Below, one piece after another: positions 1-8,083 of a DNA stretch of 39,858 nt. Numbering within the stretch: the first letter of the stretch is position 1; each line of letters opens with the position of its first letter. Source of the stretch: an uncultured Aquimarina sp. (GTDB taxonomy: Bacteria; Bacteroidota; Bacteroidia; Flavobacteriales; Flavobacteriaceae); the NCBI GenBank assembly GCA_938011245.1, contig CALLUJ010000103.1, forward strand, positions 1 to 39,858, read 5' to 3'. The position numbers and the translations under genes were made by a program. Below the pieces are notes generated by a model. The model saw nothing but the letters and a program-made list of their open reading frames with translations. It was not told the origin of the DNA and ran no database searches.

Positions 1-247
1 ATCTCTAACTCTTGAGTGCTACTAAGTAACTTTTTATCCTCAGAGCTAACACCACGCTTATTATCGATCAAACCTTTAATTCCTTCTTTTTTATGCTTTT
101 TTACCCAATTAGTAATTGTATTGGGGTTAACACCATACATCGTGGCTACAACTTTTTTTGAACACCTGAATTAATTTGTTTAATCGCTCGTTTTCGTATT
201 TCATTTCTACTTGACGAATCTACTGATCTAAAATTCATATCCTTCAT
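1..247 (-). CDS. IS630-like transposase, 5' part, frame broken by a slippery A-run; runs off the window
   Basis: On the minus strand an ATG at 247 opens a frame of 33 codons that ends in TAG (148-146). Shifting back one base at the A-run (158-152) restores a second frame that stays open to the window edge. The joined product reads as a helix-turn-helix DNA-binding domain: a basic stretch (NEIRKRAIKQINSG), then MYGVNPNTITNWVKKHKKEG and IKGLIDNKRG. The TITNWVKKHKKEGIKGL pattern resembles the N-terminal domain of IS630-type transposases; the DDE catalytic domain would lie outside the window. An IS3-type OrfA is a less likely alternative. Whether the break is programmed -1 frameshifting or a simple one-base deletion cannot be settled here. 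The family call is from motif memory, not a search. Confidence 0.6.
152..158 (-). other. A_AAA_AAG slippery heptamer in the transposase frame
   Basis: On the minus strand the zero frame reads CAA AAA AAG TTG TAG. A, AAA, AAG falls exactly in the X_XXY_YYZ register of bacterial -1 frameshift sites. A -1 slip moves translation into GTT GTA GCC ACG, which continues the helix-turn-helix domain to the window edge. The zero-frame stop is two codons further on. I saw no strong downstream stem or upstream Shine-Dalgarno-like stimulator. Confidence 0.45.
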
Positions 248-324
248 AAGAAAAAGATACGAATAACATCTTATTTAATATAATTATATTACCGTTATGC
301 TAATAATAGTGTTTCTCATGCTCA

Positions 325-1620
325 TTATAATATATCGTTAAATACGGTAATAAAAAGCATAAGACCCATTGTTAAAACAAAACCAATAATTTGACCAATC
401 TCTAAGACTTTTTGACTTGGTTTTTTGCCAGAGACAATTTCGTATAACAAAAACATAACATGTCCTCCATCTAAGGCGGGAATGGGTAGGATATTTACAA
501 AACCTAGCCAAAGCGAAAACATAGCTAGTTGAGACCAGAATCGGGTAGTATTCCATTTAGAAGGCATTTGCTGAACAATTCCAACAGGACCATGCATTTC
601 TTTATAAGCTTCTGTTTTTTTGTTAAAAAAGAGTTTAAATTGTCTTATTTGAAAAGAAAGAGTCCAAATAGCTTTGTGTAAACCAGCAGGTATAGATTCT
701 AAAAAAGTGTAATTGTCGGTAACATATAAATTGGTAAACGATGGTCCAATTCCTAACTTTCCGTTTTGGTCTAAAACAGCCATTTTTTGTAGAGCGAGAC
801 CGTTTCGTAAAATTTTTAATTGTAAGGTGTCATTTTTATGCGATGTAATTTCAGTAACTAAATCCTTCCAAAGAAGAGTGTTTTTATTATTCGCATGTGT
901 AATTAAATCTCCTTTTTGAAGTCCAATAGATGCAGCAATAGAATTAGGTAAAACAGTGTCTAAAATCGACTCTATTCTAGGCATTACAATTTGAGATTGC
1001 TTTTGGAGCATTAGTTTCTTATGCTCTGCTGTAAAATTTAGAGTTATCTGTCTTCCTTCCCGTTCTATGGAGGCTTGATCGCCCAAAAGTATTTCTACAG
1101 AAGCCTCCATTAAACGTTTTACAGGTTTGCCATCTATGCTAAGAATTTTATCTCCCGTTTTTAAACCAATAACTTTTCCTACAGAGTCTACTTCAATTCC
1201 ATTTTTTAAGAGGTTTGTTGGAATATAAGTTTCACCATATGTAAATAACAATCCAGAAAGTACAAACCAACCTAATAGAAAATTAACGATAACGCCACCA
1301 CACATTATAATTAAACGTTGCCAAGCAGGTTTGGATCTAAACTCCCAAGGTTGTGGAGGTTTTGCCATTTGGTCTCGATCCATACTCTCATCAATCATAC
1401 CAGCAATTTTAACATAGCCACCAAGCGGAAGCCAACCAATACCCCATGTAGTTTCGCCTATTTTTTTTTTGAAAAGAGCAAATTTAACATCGAAAAATAA
1501 AAAAAACTTTTCAATTTTGGTTTTAAATATTTTAGCAGGAATATAATGACCAAACTCATGAAGAATCACTAGAATTGATATCATTAATACAAATTGGCCT
1601 ATTTTAGATAGGAGTTCCAT
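325..1620 (-). CDS. rseP: RIP metalloprotease RseP (site-2 protease)
   Basis: Intramembrane zinc metalloprotease of the inner membrane, which in this family cuts anti-sigma factors or other membrane substrates after a first cleavage. The first membrane helix carries the zinc motif HEFGH, and the C-terminal part carries NILPIPALDGGHVMF, whose Asp supplies the third ligand. Between them is a long region with two PDZ-like segments (around GLKTGDKILSIDGK and GLQKGDLITHANN). About 430 residues, normal for the family. The frame is open from 1638, but I start at the ATG at 1620 (MELLSKIGQF) because relatives start there and a TAnnTTTG box overlaps the upstream ATG. It is the last gene of a minus-strand run with the phosphoesterase and the DUF4105 gene. 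dxr, its frequent neighbour, is not here. Confidence 0.95.
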   Translation of the reverse strand: MELLSKIGQFVLMISILVILHEFGHYIPAKIFKTKIEKFFLFFDVKFALFKKKIGETTWGIGWLPLGGYVKIAGMIDESMDRDQMAKPPQPWEFRSKPAWQRLIIMCGGVIVNFLLGWFVLSGLLFTYGETYIPTNLLKNGIEVDSVGKVIGLKTGDKILSIDGKPVKRLMEASVEILLGDQASIEREGRQITLNFTAEHKKLMLQKQSQIVMPRIESILDTVLPNSIAASIGLQKGDLITHANNKNTLLWKDLVTEITSHKNDTLQLKILRNGLALQKMAVLDQNGKLGIGPSFTNLYVTDNYTFLESIPAGLHKAIWTLSFQIRQFKLFFNKKTEAYKEMHGPVGIVQQMPSKWNTTRFWSQLAMFSLWLGFVNILPIPALDGGHVMFLLYEIVSGKKPSQKVLEIGQIIGFVLTMGLMLFITVFNDIL

Positions 1621-1635
1621 AAAGTAAATTTTTGC

Positions 1636-1643
1636 CAAAAATA
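1636..1643 (-). promoter_or_regulatory. Candidate -7 box TATTTTTG for rseP
   Basis: Minus-strand TATTTTTG fits the Bacteroidota -7 consensus TAnnTTTG and lies 15 bases before the ATG at 1620. It overlaps the upstream ATG at 1638, which would then not be in the transcript. No TTG at the -33 position, so support is moderate. Confidence 0.4.
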
Positions 1644-1707
1644 CATAAACTTAAGTTCTGCGAAAAGGAACTAATGATTTAGAAAAATTGGAGTTACTGT
1701 TAAGGTA

Positions 1708-2208
1708 TTATTTTAGACTTCTAGGGCCTAATTCTATAACCTCTAAATTTTCAATTACACCGTTATTAATATCAAAACGTAACATAGTACGCATTTTGTG
1801 AAAACCGTAAATGCCACAGGCCCCTGGGTTCATATGAATTAATCCATAGCGCTTATCGGGTATCACTTTTAAAATGTGGGAGTGACCACAAATGAATAGC
1901 TTAGGGGGATTTGTTTTAATTTCCTCTCGAGTGTTTATATTGTATTTTGGAGGGTACCCCCCAATGTGAGTTATCCATACCTCTACACCTTCACAAATAA
2001 ATCGTTGGTGTAAAGGAAATTGAGTGCGAACATTGTAGTCGTCTATATTGCCGTAAACAGCTCTTAAAGTACTTATCTCTTCTAACTTATCGGTAACCTT
2101 TAAGTCACCAATATCACCAGCATGCCAGACTTCGTTAGCTTTGGAGGCATAGTGTAAAATTCGGTCGTCTAAATAGCTATGCGTGTCGCTAAGTAATAAA
2201 ATTTTCAT
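1708..2208 (-). CDS. YfcE/MJ0936-family metallophosphoesterase
   Basis: Small cytoplasmic calcineurin-like phosphodiesterase of 166 residues. It shows the two-metal site motifs in order: SDTH (D8, H10), HAGD (D32), YGNID (N54), THIGG (H81) and GHSH (H109, H111). These are the full ligand set of the YfcE/MJ0936 family, whose members hydrolyse phosphodiesters; the natural substrate is usually unknown. It follows the DUF4105 gene by 32 bases on the same strand, which suggests co-transcription, and is followed by rseP, which may have its own promoter. Length and start are normal for the family. Substrate assignment is not possible from sequence. Confidence 0.9.
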   Translation of the reverse strand: MKILLLSDTHSYLDDRILHYASKANEVWHAGDIGDLKVTDKLEEISTLRAVYGNIDDYNVRTQFPLHQRFICEGVEVWITHIGGYPPKYNINTREEIKTNPPKLFICGHSHILKVIPDKRYGLIHMNPGACGIYGFHKMRTMLRFDINNGVIENLEVIELGPRSLK

Positions 2209-2240
2209 TAGGAATAACTTTTTGTAATATAGAACGAATA

Positions 2241-3344
2241 CTATATTTTTTGACTTTGCCTTAGGTTAATCCATAAAAGAGTAATTAAAATAGGAAAAAA
2301 TGTAATGTCATAACCTTGTATTTTTGAAAACCAAACCCCTAAGCTAGCCAATAAACAAAGAGTTAGAATAGTAGATACTGTTTTGCGTATGGTTTTTAAA
2401 GAAGTAAAACTTAAGACGAAAATCAATAAATAAAGTGGGTTTAGCCACAATAAGTTATAATTTTTTAATACCTCTGGGTGTTCTGAAAATAAGTTGATGA
2501 TTAAAATAAGAACTCCAAAAAGTCCAGTAGTAAATACATAGGAACGAATTAAAAATTGTGATTTTCCAAACACCATAACTATAAAAATGAATGCAAATAC
2601 GACAAAAGGAGAAAGTTTCCATTTATTTTCGTTTACAGGTTTTAAGTGAGTGAATGTTTTAGTAGATTTTTGAGCAAGAGGTTTTTCGTTAAGGCTAGCT
2701 TTGCTTATTTCGGACGATAGATAGTCTGGTAGAAACATTAAGTTGTAAGTGTTAATGTTTTGGTCAATGGAACTTCCAAGAGCTAAATTAATTCCAAATT
2801 TAAACCAAGGTGCTGGACGGGTATAATCATCTAAATAATTCCGAAAAGTACGACGAGTTTCTTTAGGAGTGTATTGAGTAGCTTTAATTTCTTCAAATAG
2901 TAAATCCCTAATTTCAGTACTGCAATTTCTGCTTAAAAATCGATAACGATAATATCTATTTTCGGGTTGATGCAAATACTTTAATTTATTTATTAATTGA
3001 TTCGTTTGTGCTTTATCAAGGTTAAGAATTTGCTCGTATATTTGTCTGTTAGCCGAAAAATAATAAGCTAATGTAGCTTGGTAATCTTGAATACCTAATT
3101 TGTAGTCCAATGTACCAGTACTAAACTTAGCTAGGAAATAAGGAGTATCAAAATCAAAAACTCCAAAATTATAAACCAAATCAGTTCCTTGAGCTTTGTC
3201 TTCAATTCTAATAGCAGTATGTCCAAAAACCGAATGAGATTCGTTTCCTGTTTCGAAAGTAAGTAAGCTAATTTTTGGTATTTGCTGTGCTTGAGCAAAA
3301 AAGAAGCATAAAAATGTAAAAAATAAGAGGACTTTTGTTTTCAA
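2241..3344 (-). CDS. DUF4105 (Lnb N-terminal domain) membrane protein, candidate lipoprotein N-acyltransferase
   Basis: 367 residues. Residues 1-20 form a signal peptide ending AQAQ. A periplasmic domain follows with VFGHTAIRI (H42) and SRNCSTEIRD (C141), the His/Cys pair expected of a papain-like fold acyltransferase. About five membrane helices fill residues 246-367. This layout fits DUF4105, now named after Lnb, the protein that adds the third acyl chain to lipoproteins in Bacteroides. Transfer of that function to this protein is inference. The start codon is TTG: an in-frame TGA lies directly upstream, and the signal peptide begins at once. It heads a run with the phosphoesterase and is divergent from truA. 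Confidence 0.75.
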   Translation of the reverse strand: MKTKVLLFFTFLCFFFAQAQQIPKISLLTFETGNESHSVFGHTAIRIEDKAQGTDLVYNFGVFDFDTPYFLAKFSTGTLDYKLGIQDYQATLAYYFSANRQIYEQILNLDKAQTNQLINKLKYLHQPENRYYRYRFLSRNCSTEIRDLLFEEIKATQYTPKETRRTFRNYLDDYTRPAPWFKFGINLALGSSIDQNINTYNLMFLPDYLSSEISKASLNEKPLAQKSTKTFTHLKPVNENKWKLSPFVVFAFIFIVMVFGKSQFLIRSYVFTTGLFGVLILIINLFSEHPEVLKNYNLLWLNPLYLLIFVLSFTSLKTIRKTVSTILTLCLLASLGVWFSKIQGYDITFFPILITLLWINLRQSQKI

Positions 3345-3395
3345 TCAAAAAAAACTTTAATAAGGTTGAAATTTTTAAGGGGTACTTAAACACCC

Positions 3396-3403
3396 TATCT
3401 TTG
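3396..3403 (+). promoter_or_regulatory. Candidate -7 box TATCTTTG for truA
   Basis: TATCTTTG matches the Bacteroidota TAnnTTTG box and would start transcription near 3410. This excludes the ATG at 3335 and supports the TTG start at 3431. No TTG lies at -33 spacing of 17-23 bases. Confidence 0.5.
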
Positions 3404-3430
3404 TGTAAATTTATATACAAAATTCAAGAT

Positions 3431-4183
3431 TTGAGGTATTTTATAGAACTTTCCTATAATGGAACTGATTTTCATGGTTGGCAAATTCAACCTAATGCTA
3501 TTTCTGTACAAGAAAAAATAGAAAAAGCATTAACAACTTTGTTAAGTGAAAAAATTGCAATTGTTGGTGCAGGAAGGACCGATGCAGGAGTGCATGCTAA
3601 ATTTATGGCGGCACATTTTGATAATGATAAGGTGATAGATACTACATCTTTAGTGTTTAGGTTAAATTCTTTTTTACCAGATTCTATTGCAATTGATAGA
3701 ATATATGAAGTGGAGGTTGAAGCACACGCTAGATTTTCGGCTACAGCAAGAGCTTACGAATATAGAGTAGTAATGTGTAAGAATCCATTTGAAACAGAAA
3801 GTGCACATTGTGTAATTAAAGATTTAGACTTTGAAGCAATGAATAAAGCCGCTAAGCGAATGTTAAGTTATACTAATTTCAAATGCTTTAGTAAATCCAA
3901 AACAGATGTAAAAACTTATAATTGCGATTTATATTATGCCTTTTGGGAACAAGAACAAGATATTTTAACGTTTAAAATTTCTGCTAATCGCTTTTTAAGA
4001 AATATGGTTAGGGCTATAGTAGGGACACTTTTAGAAATTGGTTTGGGAAAGCTATCGGTGGATGATATGGATAGAATTATAGTTTCGGAAAGTAGAGGAG
4101 AAGCAGGTTACTCTGTGCCTGCTAAAGGGCTGTATTTAACTCAAGTCTTATATCCAGAAAGTATAAAGCTGCTTAATGAGTAA
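3431..4183 (+). CDS. truA: tRNA pseudouridine(38-40) synthase TruA
   Basis: Converts uridines 38-40 of the tRNA anticodon arm to pseudouridine in the cytoplasm. The conserved N-terminus RYFIELSYNGTDFHGWQIQ is followed by the catalytic motif GAGRTDAGVHA, whose Asp is the nucleophile, and by FLRNMVRAIVGTLLEIG in the C-terminal half. The frame is open from 3335, but the extra residues have no family counterpart and would precede the likely promoter box. I therefore place the start at the TTG codon at 3431, giving about 250 residues, the usual length. The stop overlaps the start of the ABC transporter gene by 8 bases (ATGAGTAA), which suggests translational coupling. Confidence 0.93.
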   Translation: MRYFIELSYNGTDFHGWQIQPNAISVQEKIEKALTTLLSEKIAIVGAGRTDAGVHAKFMAAHFDNDKVIDTTSLVFRLNSFLPDSIAIDRIYEVEVEAHARFSATARAYEYRVVMCKNPFETESAHCVIKDLDFEAMNKAAKRMLSYTNFKCFSKSKTDVKTYNCDLYYAFWEQEQDILTFKISANRFLRNMVRAIVGTLLEIGLGKLSVDDMDRIIVSESRGEAGYSVPAKGLYLTQVLYPESIKLLNE

Positions 4184-5936
4184 AGTTGATAATCCATACG
4201 ATATAAGTGCTCTAAGGAAGCTAATTGCCTTTGCAAAACCTTACAAAGGTGTTTTTGTTTTAGTAACAATTACAGCAATAGCCGTTTCTGGTTTTGCCGT
4301 GGCAAGGCCTAAGTTTTTAGAGTGGGCTATAGATTTGGGAATTCAGAAAAATAATGCCAGTGTTCTAATAAAATACACAGCATTAATGCTTGTAATGTTG
4401 GTTTTTGAGGTGACATCTCAACTAAGCTTTATTTATTTTTCTAATTGGTTGGGACAGCATATAGTAAAAGATATTCGTTCTCTATTATTTAAACGAATAC
4501 TAGGGTTTAAAATGCAATATTTTAATCACTCCCCTGTAGGAAAATTAGTTACACGTTCGGTAAGTGATGTAGAAAAAATTGCTGAAATTTTTAGTCAAGG
4601 ATTATTCATGATAATAAGTGATCTTTTGAAGATGGTAGTAATTTTAGTTTTTATGATAATTACAAGTTGGAAACTTACTCTTATCGTATTATTCGTAATG
4701 CCATTAATTGTTTATGCTACCCGAGTATTTCATAAGAAAATGAAAGTAGCTTTCGAAGAAGTGCGTGCCGAAGTATCTAATTTAAACACCTTTGTACAAG
4801 AACATATTTCGGGAATGAAGATAGTGCAGTTATTTGCTAGAGAGGAAACAGAGTTTAAAAAATTTCAGAGAATTAATGAACGACATAAAAAAGGATGGAT
4901 AAAAACAGTATGGTATAATTCTATTTTTTTTCCAATAGCAGAGCTTTCGGGGTCTTTAGCCTTTGGCTTTATTGTATGGTATGGAGGTTTACAGAGTATT
5001 GCTGGTACAGCAATAACTTTAGGAATTATAACAAGTTTTATTCAACTTACGAATATGCTCTTTAGACCACTAAGGCAAATAGCAGATAAATTTAATACGC
5101 TTCAAATGGGTATGGTAGCCTCAAAACGAGTTTTTGCAGTATTAGAAACAAACGAGGTAATATCACAAAATAACATAAAAACTCTTACTAACGTAAAAGG
5201 AAACCTATCTTTTGAAAATGTAAAATTCAGTTATATTCAAGAAGAAGAAGTTTTAAAAGGAGTCTCTTTTAACGTTAAAGAAGGACAAATGGTAGCTATA
5301 GTAGGAGCAACAGGTGCAGGGAAATCGACTATTGTAAATCTATTAAATCGTTTTTACGATATTAATAGTGGAAGTATTAAAGTAGATGGAATAGACATAA
5401 CAAAAGTATCGTTAGAGAACTTAAGAAGTAATATAGCAGTAGTATTGCAAGATGTTTTTTTGTTTGCAGATACTATTTATAATAATATAACCCTTAAAGA
5501 TGTATCAATTTCTGAAGAAGAAGTAATTAAAGCATCTAAAGAAATTGGAGTTCACGATTTTGTGTCGCAATTACCTGGAACATATAATTATAATGTAAAA
5601 GAGCGAGGAGCAATGTTATCTTCGGGGCAGCGACAATTAATTTCTTTTTTAAGAGCATATGTTTCTAAACCTCGTATTTTAATTTTAGACGAAGCTACAT
5701 CTTCTATAGATAGTTATAGTGAGCAATTAATTCAAGAAGCTACGGATAAGATTACGAAAGGGAGAACTTCGATTGTTATTGCACATCGATTAGCAACCAT
5801 TCAAAAAGCAGATATGATTTTGGTTATGGATAAAGGAAAAGTGGTCGAAAAAGGAACGCATAAAGAGTTATTGAAAAAAGAAAGTGGATTTTATAAAAAC
5901 CTATACGATGTTCAGTTTGCTTTACAGGCATCGTAA
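4176..5936 (+). CDS. MsbA-like ABC exporter, fused permease and ATPase
   Basis: 586-residue half-transporter, expected to work as a homodimer in the inner membrane. The N-terminal part (about 20-310) holds six membrane helices of the type I exporter fold. The C-terminal ATPase has Walker A GATGAGKST (377-385), signature LSSGQRQ (from 481), Walker B ILILDE (501-506) and the H-loop in AHRLATI. All catalytic residues are present. The family includes lipid flippase MsbA and multidrug and peptide exporters; the cargo cannot be read from the sequence. It overlaps truA by 8 bases and precedes hemF by 9, so it is probably co-transcribed with both. No peptidase or accessory domain is attached. Confidence 0.92.
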   Translation: MSKVDNPYDISALRKLIAFAKPYKGVFVLVTITAIAVSGFAVARPKFLEWAIDLGIQKNNASVLIKYTALMLVMLVFEVTSQLSFIYFSNWLGQHIVKDIRSLLFKRILGFKMQYFNHSPVGKLVTRSVSDVEKIAEIFSQGLFMIISDLLKMVVILVFMIITSWKLTLIVLFVMPLIVYATRVFHKKMKVAFEEVRAEVSNLNTFVQEHISGMKIVQLFAREETEFKKFQRINERHKKGWIKTVWYNSIFFPIAELSGSLAFGFIVWYGGLQSIAGTAITLGIITSFIQLTNMLFRPLRQIADKFNTLQMGMVASKRVFAVLETNEVISQNNIKTLTNVKGNLSFENVKFSYIQEEEVLKGVSFNVKEGQMVAIVGATGAGKSTIVNLLNRFYDINSGSIKVDGIDITKVSLENLRSNIAVVLQDVFLFADTIYNNITLKDVSISEEEVIKASKEIGVHDFVSQLPGTYNYNVKERGAMLSSGQRQLISFLRAYVSKPRILILDEATSSIDSYSEQLIQEATDKITKGRTSIVIAHRLATIQKADMILVMDKGKVVEKGTHKELLKKESGFYKNLYDVQFALQAS

Positions 5937-5945
5937 TTAATTTAT

Positions 5946-6848
5946 ATGAAGAATCAATTTTATACCTATATAGAACAGTTACAGGATCAAATTTGTAATG
6001 CATTAGAAAAAGAAGATGGAAAGGCGAAATTTAAAGAAGATTTATGGAAGCGTCCAGAAGGAGGAGGGGGTCGTACTCGCGTAATAGCAGATGGGGCGGT
6101 TATTGAAAAAGGAGGGGTAAATATTTCGGCAGTTTATGGTCCATTACCAAAGGCTATGCAGGAGTATTTTAAGGTAGAAGATGTCGACTTTTTTGCATGT
6201 GGTCTTAGCTTGGTAATTCATCCTAAAAATCCAATGGCACCCACAGTACATGCTAATTGGCGTTATTTCGAAATGTATGACAAACAGGGAGATATAGTAG
6301 ATCAATGGTTTGGAGGAGGACAGGATTTAACACCTTATTATCTGTTTAATGAAGATGCTATTCATTTTCATCAAATATGTAAAACAGCCTGTGATAAACA
6401 CAATATTAGTTTCTATCAAAATTATAAAAAAAAGTGTGATGAATATTTTTACAATCCACACCGAAATGAAGCTAGGGGGATAGGAGGTTTGTTTTTTGAT
6501 TATTGTAAGGCTTCTAAAGAAAGATCTATAGAAGATTGGTTTGCCTTTGTAACAGAAGTAGGTAATAGTTTTGTAGAGGCGTATATTCCTATTTTGAACA
6601 AAAGGAAAAATAAAACATATACATCGGAACAACGTAATTGGCAAGAAATAAGAAGAGGACGTTATGTGGAATTTAATTTAGTTCACGATAAAGGGACGTT
6701 ATTTGGTTTAAAAACTAATGGTCGCATAGAGAGTATATTAATGAGTTTACCACCTCATGTACAATGGGTATATGATAACCACCCTAAAGAAGGTTCCGAA
6801 GAAGAAAAGTTATTAAAAGTTCTAAAAACACCTAAAGATTGGGTGTAA
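5946..6848 (+). CDS. hemF: Oxygen-dependent coproporphyrinogen III oxidase
   Basis: Cytoplasmic haem-biosynthesis enzyme that decarboxylates coproporphyrinogen III to protoporphyrinogen IX using oxygen. 300 residues, the standard length. Family signatures are complete: GGGGRTR (39-45), VHANWRYF (101-108), WFGGGQDLTPYY (121-132), PHRNEARGIGG (171-181), and near the C-terminus RRGRYVEFNLVHDKGT with GRIESILMSLPP. Use of the oxygen-dependent form indicates an aerobic lifestyle. It lies 9 bases after the ABC exporter and 9 before the acyltransferase gene. No haem regulator is adjacent. Confidence 0.97.
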   Translation: MKNQFYTYIEQLQDQICNALEKEDGKAKFKEDLWKRPEGGGGRTRVIADGAVIEKGGVNISAVYGPLPKAMQEYFKVEDVDFFACGLSLVIHPKNPMAPTVHANWRYFEMYDKQGDIVDQWFGGGQDLTPYYLFNEDAIHFHQICKTACDKHNISFYQNYKKKCDEYFYNPHRNEARGIGGLFFDYCKASKERSIEDWFAFVTEVGNSFVEAYIPILNKRKNKTYTSEQRNWQEIRRGRYVEFNLVHDKGTLFGLKTNGRIESILMSLPPHVQWVYDNHPKEGSEEEKLLKVLKTPKDWV

Positions 6849-6857
6849 TCTATCTCT

Positions 6858-7919
6858 ATGAAGTATTTGCCAAACCTTACAGGTCTTCGCTTTTTATTAG
6901 CATCGATAGTAATCTTTTTTCACGTGCCTCAATTTTGTGAAAATAGAAAATTCCCTTTTTTTAAAGACTTGCCTATTTTTAATAGAGGAACAGAGGCGGT
7001 ATATTTATTTTTCTCTTTAAGTGGTTTTTTGATTATTAGAATGCTATATGTTAAAAAACATAAAAAGGGTATTAATTTTTGGAACTTTTATAGAAATCGA
7101 ATACTTCGAATTTTCCCATTGTATTATCTAATATTAGTTTTTGGCTTTGTTTATTACAGAGTTATTTTGCCTAAAATGGGTTTCGAAATAGAAAATAATT
7201 ACAGTATTTTAAAAGGAGTTATGTTAGGAGCTACTTTTTTTGCTAATATTTTGCAAACATATTCGCCAGGGGGCATATTAGAAATTCTATGGTCTTTAGC
7301 TATTGAAGAGCAATTTTATATTATAATAGCTCCCGTTTTGTATTATGTACCTGTAAAAAAAGTGAAGCCTTTTTTGTTGTTATTTACAGCTATTTCATTT
7401 GGATTATTATTTTTTCAAAGCGCTTTGCCTATCTCGGAATGGATGATGTATTTTTATTACTTTTCGTTTAGTGGGTTAATTTCAATTTTATGTTTTGAAA
7501 ATAAGACCTTGTTTTCAAATGCAATTTTGAAGGCAATAATATATGTGTTAATAGGAATATACTTTTTCACATCATATTTACAATTAAATTTTCTAGATTA
7601 TCAATATCATTTAATTACAATGGTATTGTTTTCGTTGTTTTTAGCTTGTTTAAGTGTTAAACCTAATATTGTTTTGGAAAATAAAACAATGAGGTATTTA
7701 GGGAGTATTTCATATGGTGTTTATATGTTTCATGCTATTGCAATAAATTTTGTAGGTTTTGTTTTTTTAAAAATTGTGCCCTCAACAATTTTTAGTTATA
7801 ACATTTTTATTGTAATCTTTTTTGTGTTGGTATTTAGTATAACTATTATGGCATCTCATTATTCATTTAAATACTACGAATCATATTTTTTGAAAAAGAA
7901 AAATAGTAGTAGAGCTTAA
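6858..7919 (+). CDS. Acyltransferase-3 (OafA/YrhL-type) membrane protein
   Basis: 353-residue polytopic inner-membrane protein with about ten hydrophobic helices. The first helix reads NLTGLRFLLASIVIFFHV, the usual opening of acyltransferase family 3 with its conserved His. RNRILRIFPLYYL gives the conserved Arg-rich loop, and LEILWSLAIEEQFY the conserved SLxxEEQFY motif. Members transfer acyl groups, often acetyl, to sugars of O-antigen, exopolysaccharide or peptidoglycan. No SGNH domain is fused. No polysaccharide cluster is near, so the target is unknown. It sits 9 bases after hemF and is probably read from the same transcript. Confidence 0.9.
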   Translation: MKYLPNLTGLRFLLASIVIFFHVPQFCENRKFPFFKDLPIFNRGTEAVYLFFSLSGFLIIRMLYVKKHKKGINFWNFYRNRILRIFPLYYLILVFGFVYYRVILPKMGFEIENNYSILKGVMLGATFFANILQTYSPGGILEILWSLAIEEQFYIIIAPVLYYVPVKKVKPFLLLFTAISFGLLFFQSALPISEWMMYFYYFSFSGLISILCFENKTLFSNAILKAIIYVLIGIYFFTSYLQLNFLDYQYHLITMVLFSLFLACLSVKPNIVLENKTMRYLGSISYGVYMFHAIAINFVGFVFLKIVPSTIFSYNIFIVIFFVLVFSITIMASHYSFKYYESYFLKKKNSSRA

Positions 7920-8015
7920 TTGTTGAAGATAACTTTATTTTGAGTATCGTAAAATTGAATTATTGAGAGCCATTCTATTTAAATAAAATACGCAACTTTA
8001 CATTTCGTATTTTCG

Positions 8016-8023
8016 TAAATTTG
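8016..8023 (+). promoter_or_regulatory. leuC: Candidate -7 box TAAATTTG for leuCD
   Basis: TAAATTTG matches TAnnTTTG. It would give a leader of about 50 bases. That leader contains an AT-rich inverted repeat, TTCTTAAAT (8026-8034) and ATTTAAGAA (8057-8065). No leader peptide with Leu codons is visible. The -33 element is unclear. Confidence 0.45.
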
Positions 8024-8083
8024 CATTCTTAAATAGAAAGTTAATATTTAATTTTTATTTAAGAAAGATTAAAAAAAACCGAA

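Larger units (their letters stand above)
1..324 (-). mobile_element. Left-cut insertion sequence, upstream end next to rseP
   Basis: The transposase start lies at 247, so the upstream terminal inverted repeat should be between about 248 and 324, just beyond the stop codon of rseP (325-327). This stretch is AT-rich and noncoding. I cannot place the exact end because the other terminus is outside the window. IS630 elements insert at TA dinucleotides, several of which occur here. The element lies downstream of rseP and does not interrupt it. Confidence 0.45.

Noticed and set aside
1620..1638. ATG at 1638 as start of rseP
   Set aside because: It lies within a TAnnTTTG box and adds six residues not expected for the family.
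3335..3430. N-terminal extension of truA from the ATG at 3335
   Set aside because: It overlaps the divergent gene start, precedes the likely promoter, and has no counterpart in TruA.
6327..6644. 105-codon antisense frame inside hemF
   Set aside because: hemF is complete and conserved over the whole stretch; the frame is a shadow of its codon pattern.
8024..8083. Leucine attenuator before leuC
   Set aside because: The leader has an AT-rich inverted repeat, but no leader peptide with Leu codons and no terminator-like stem.
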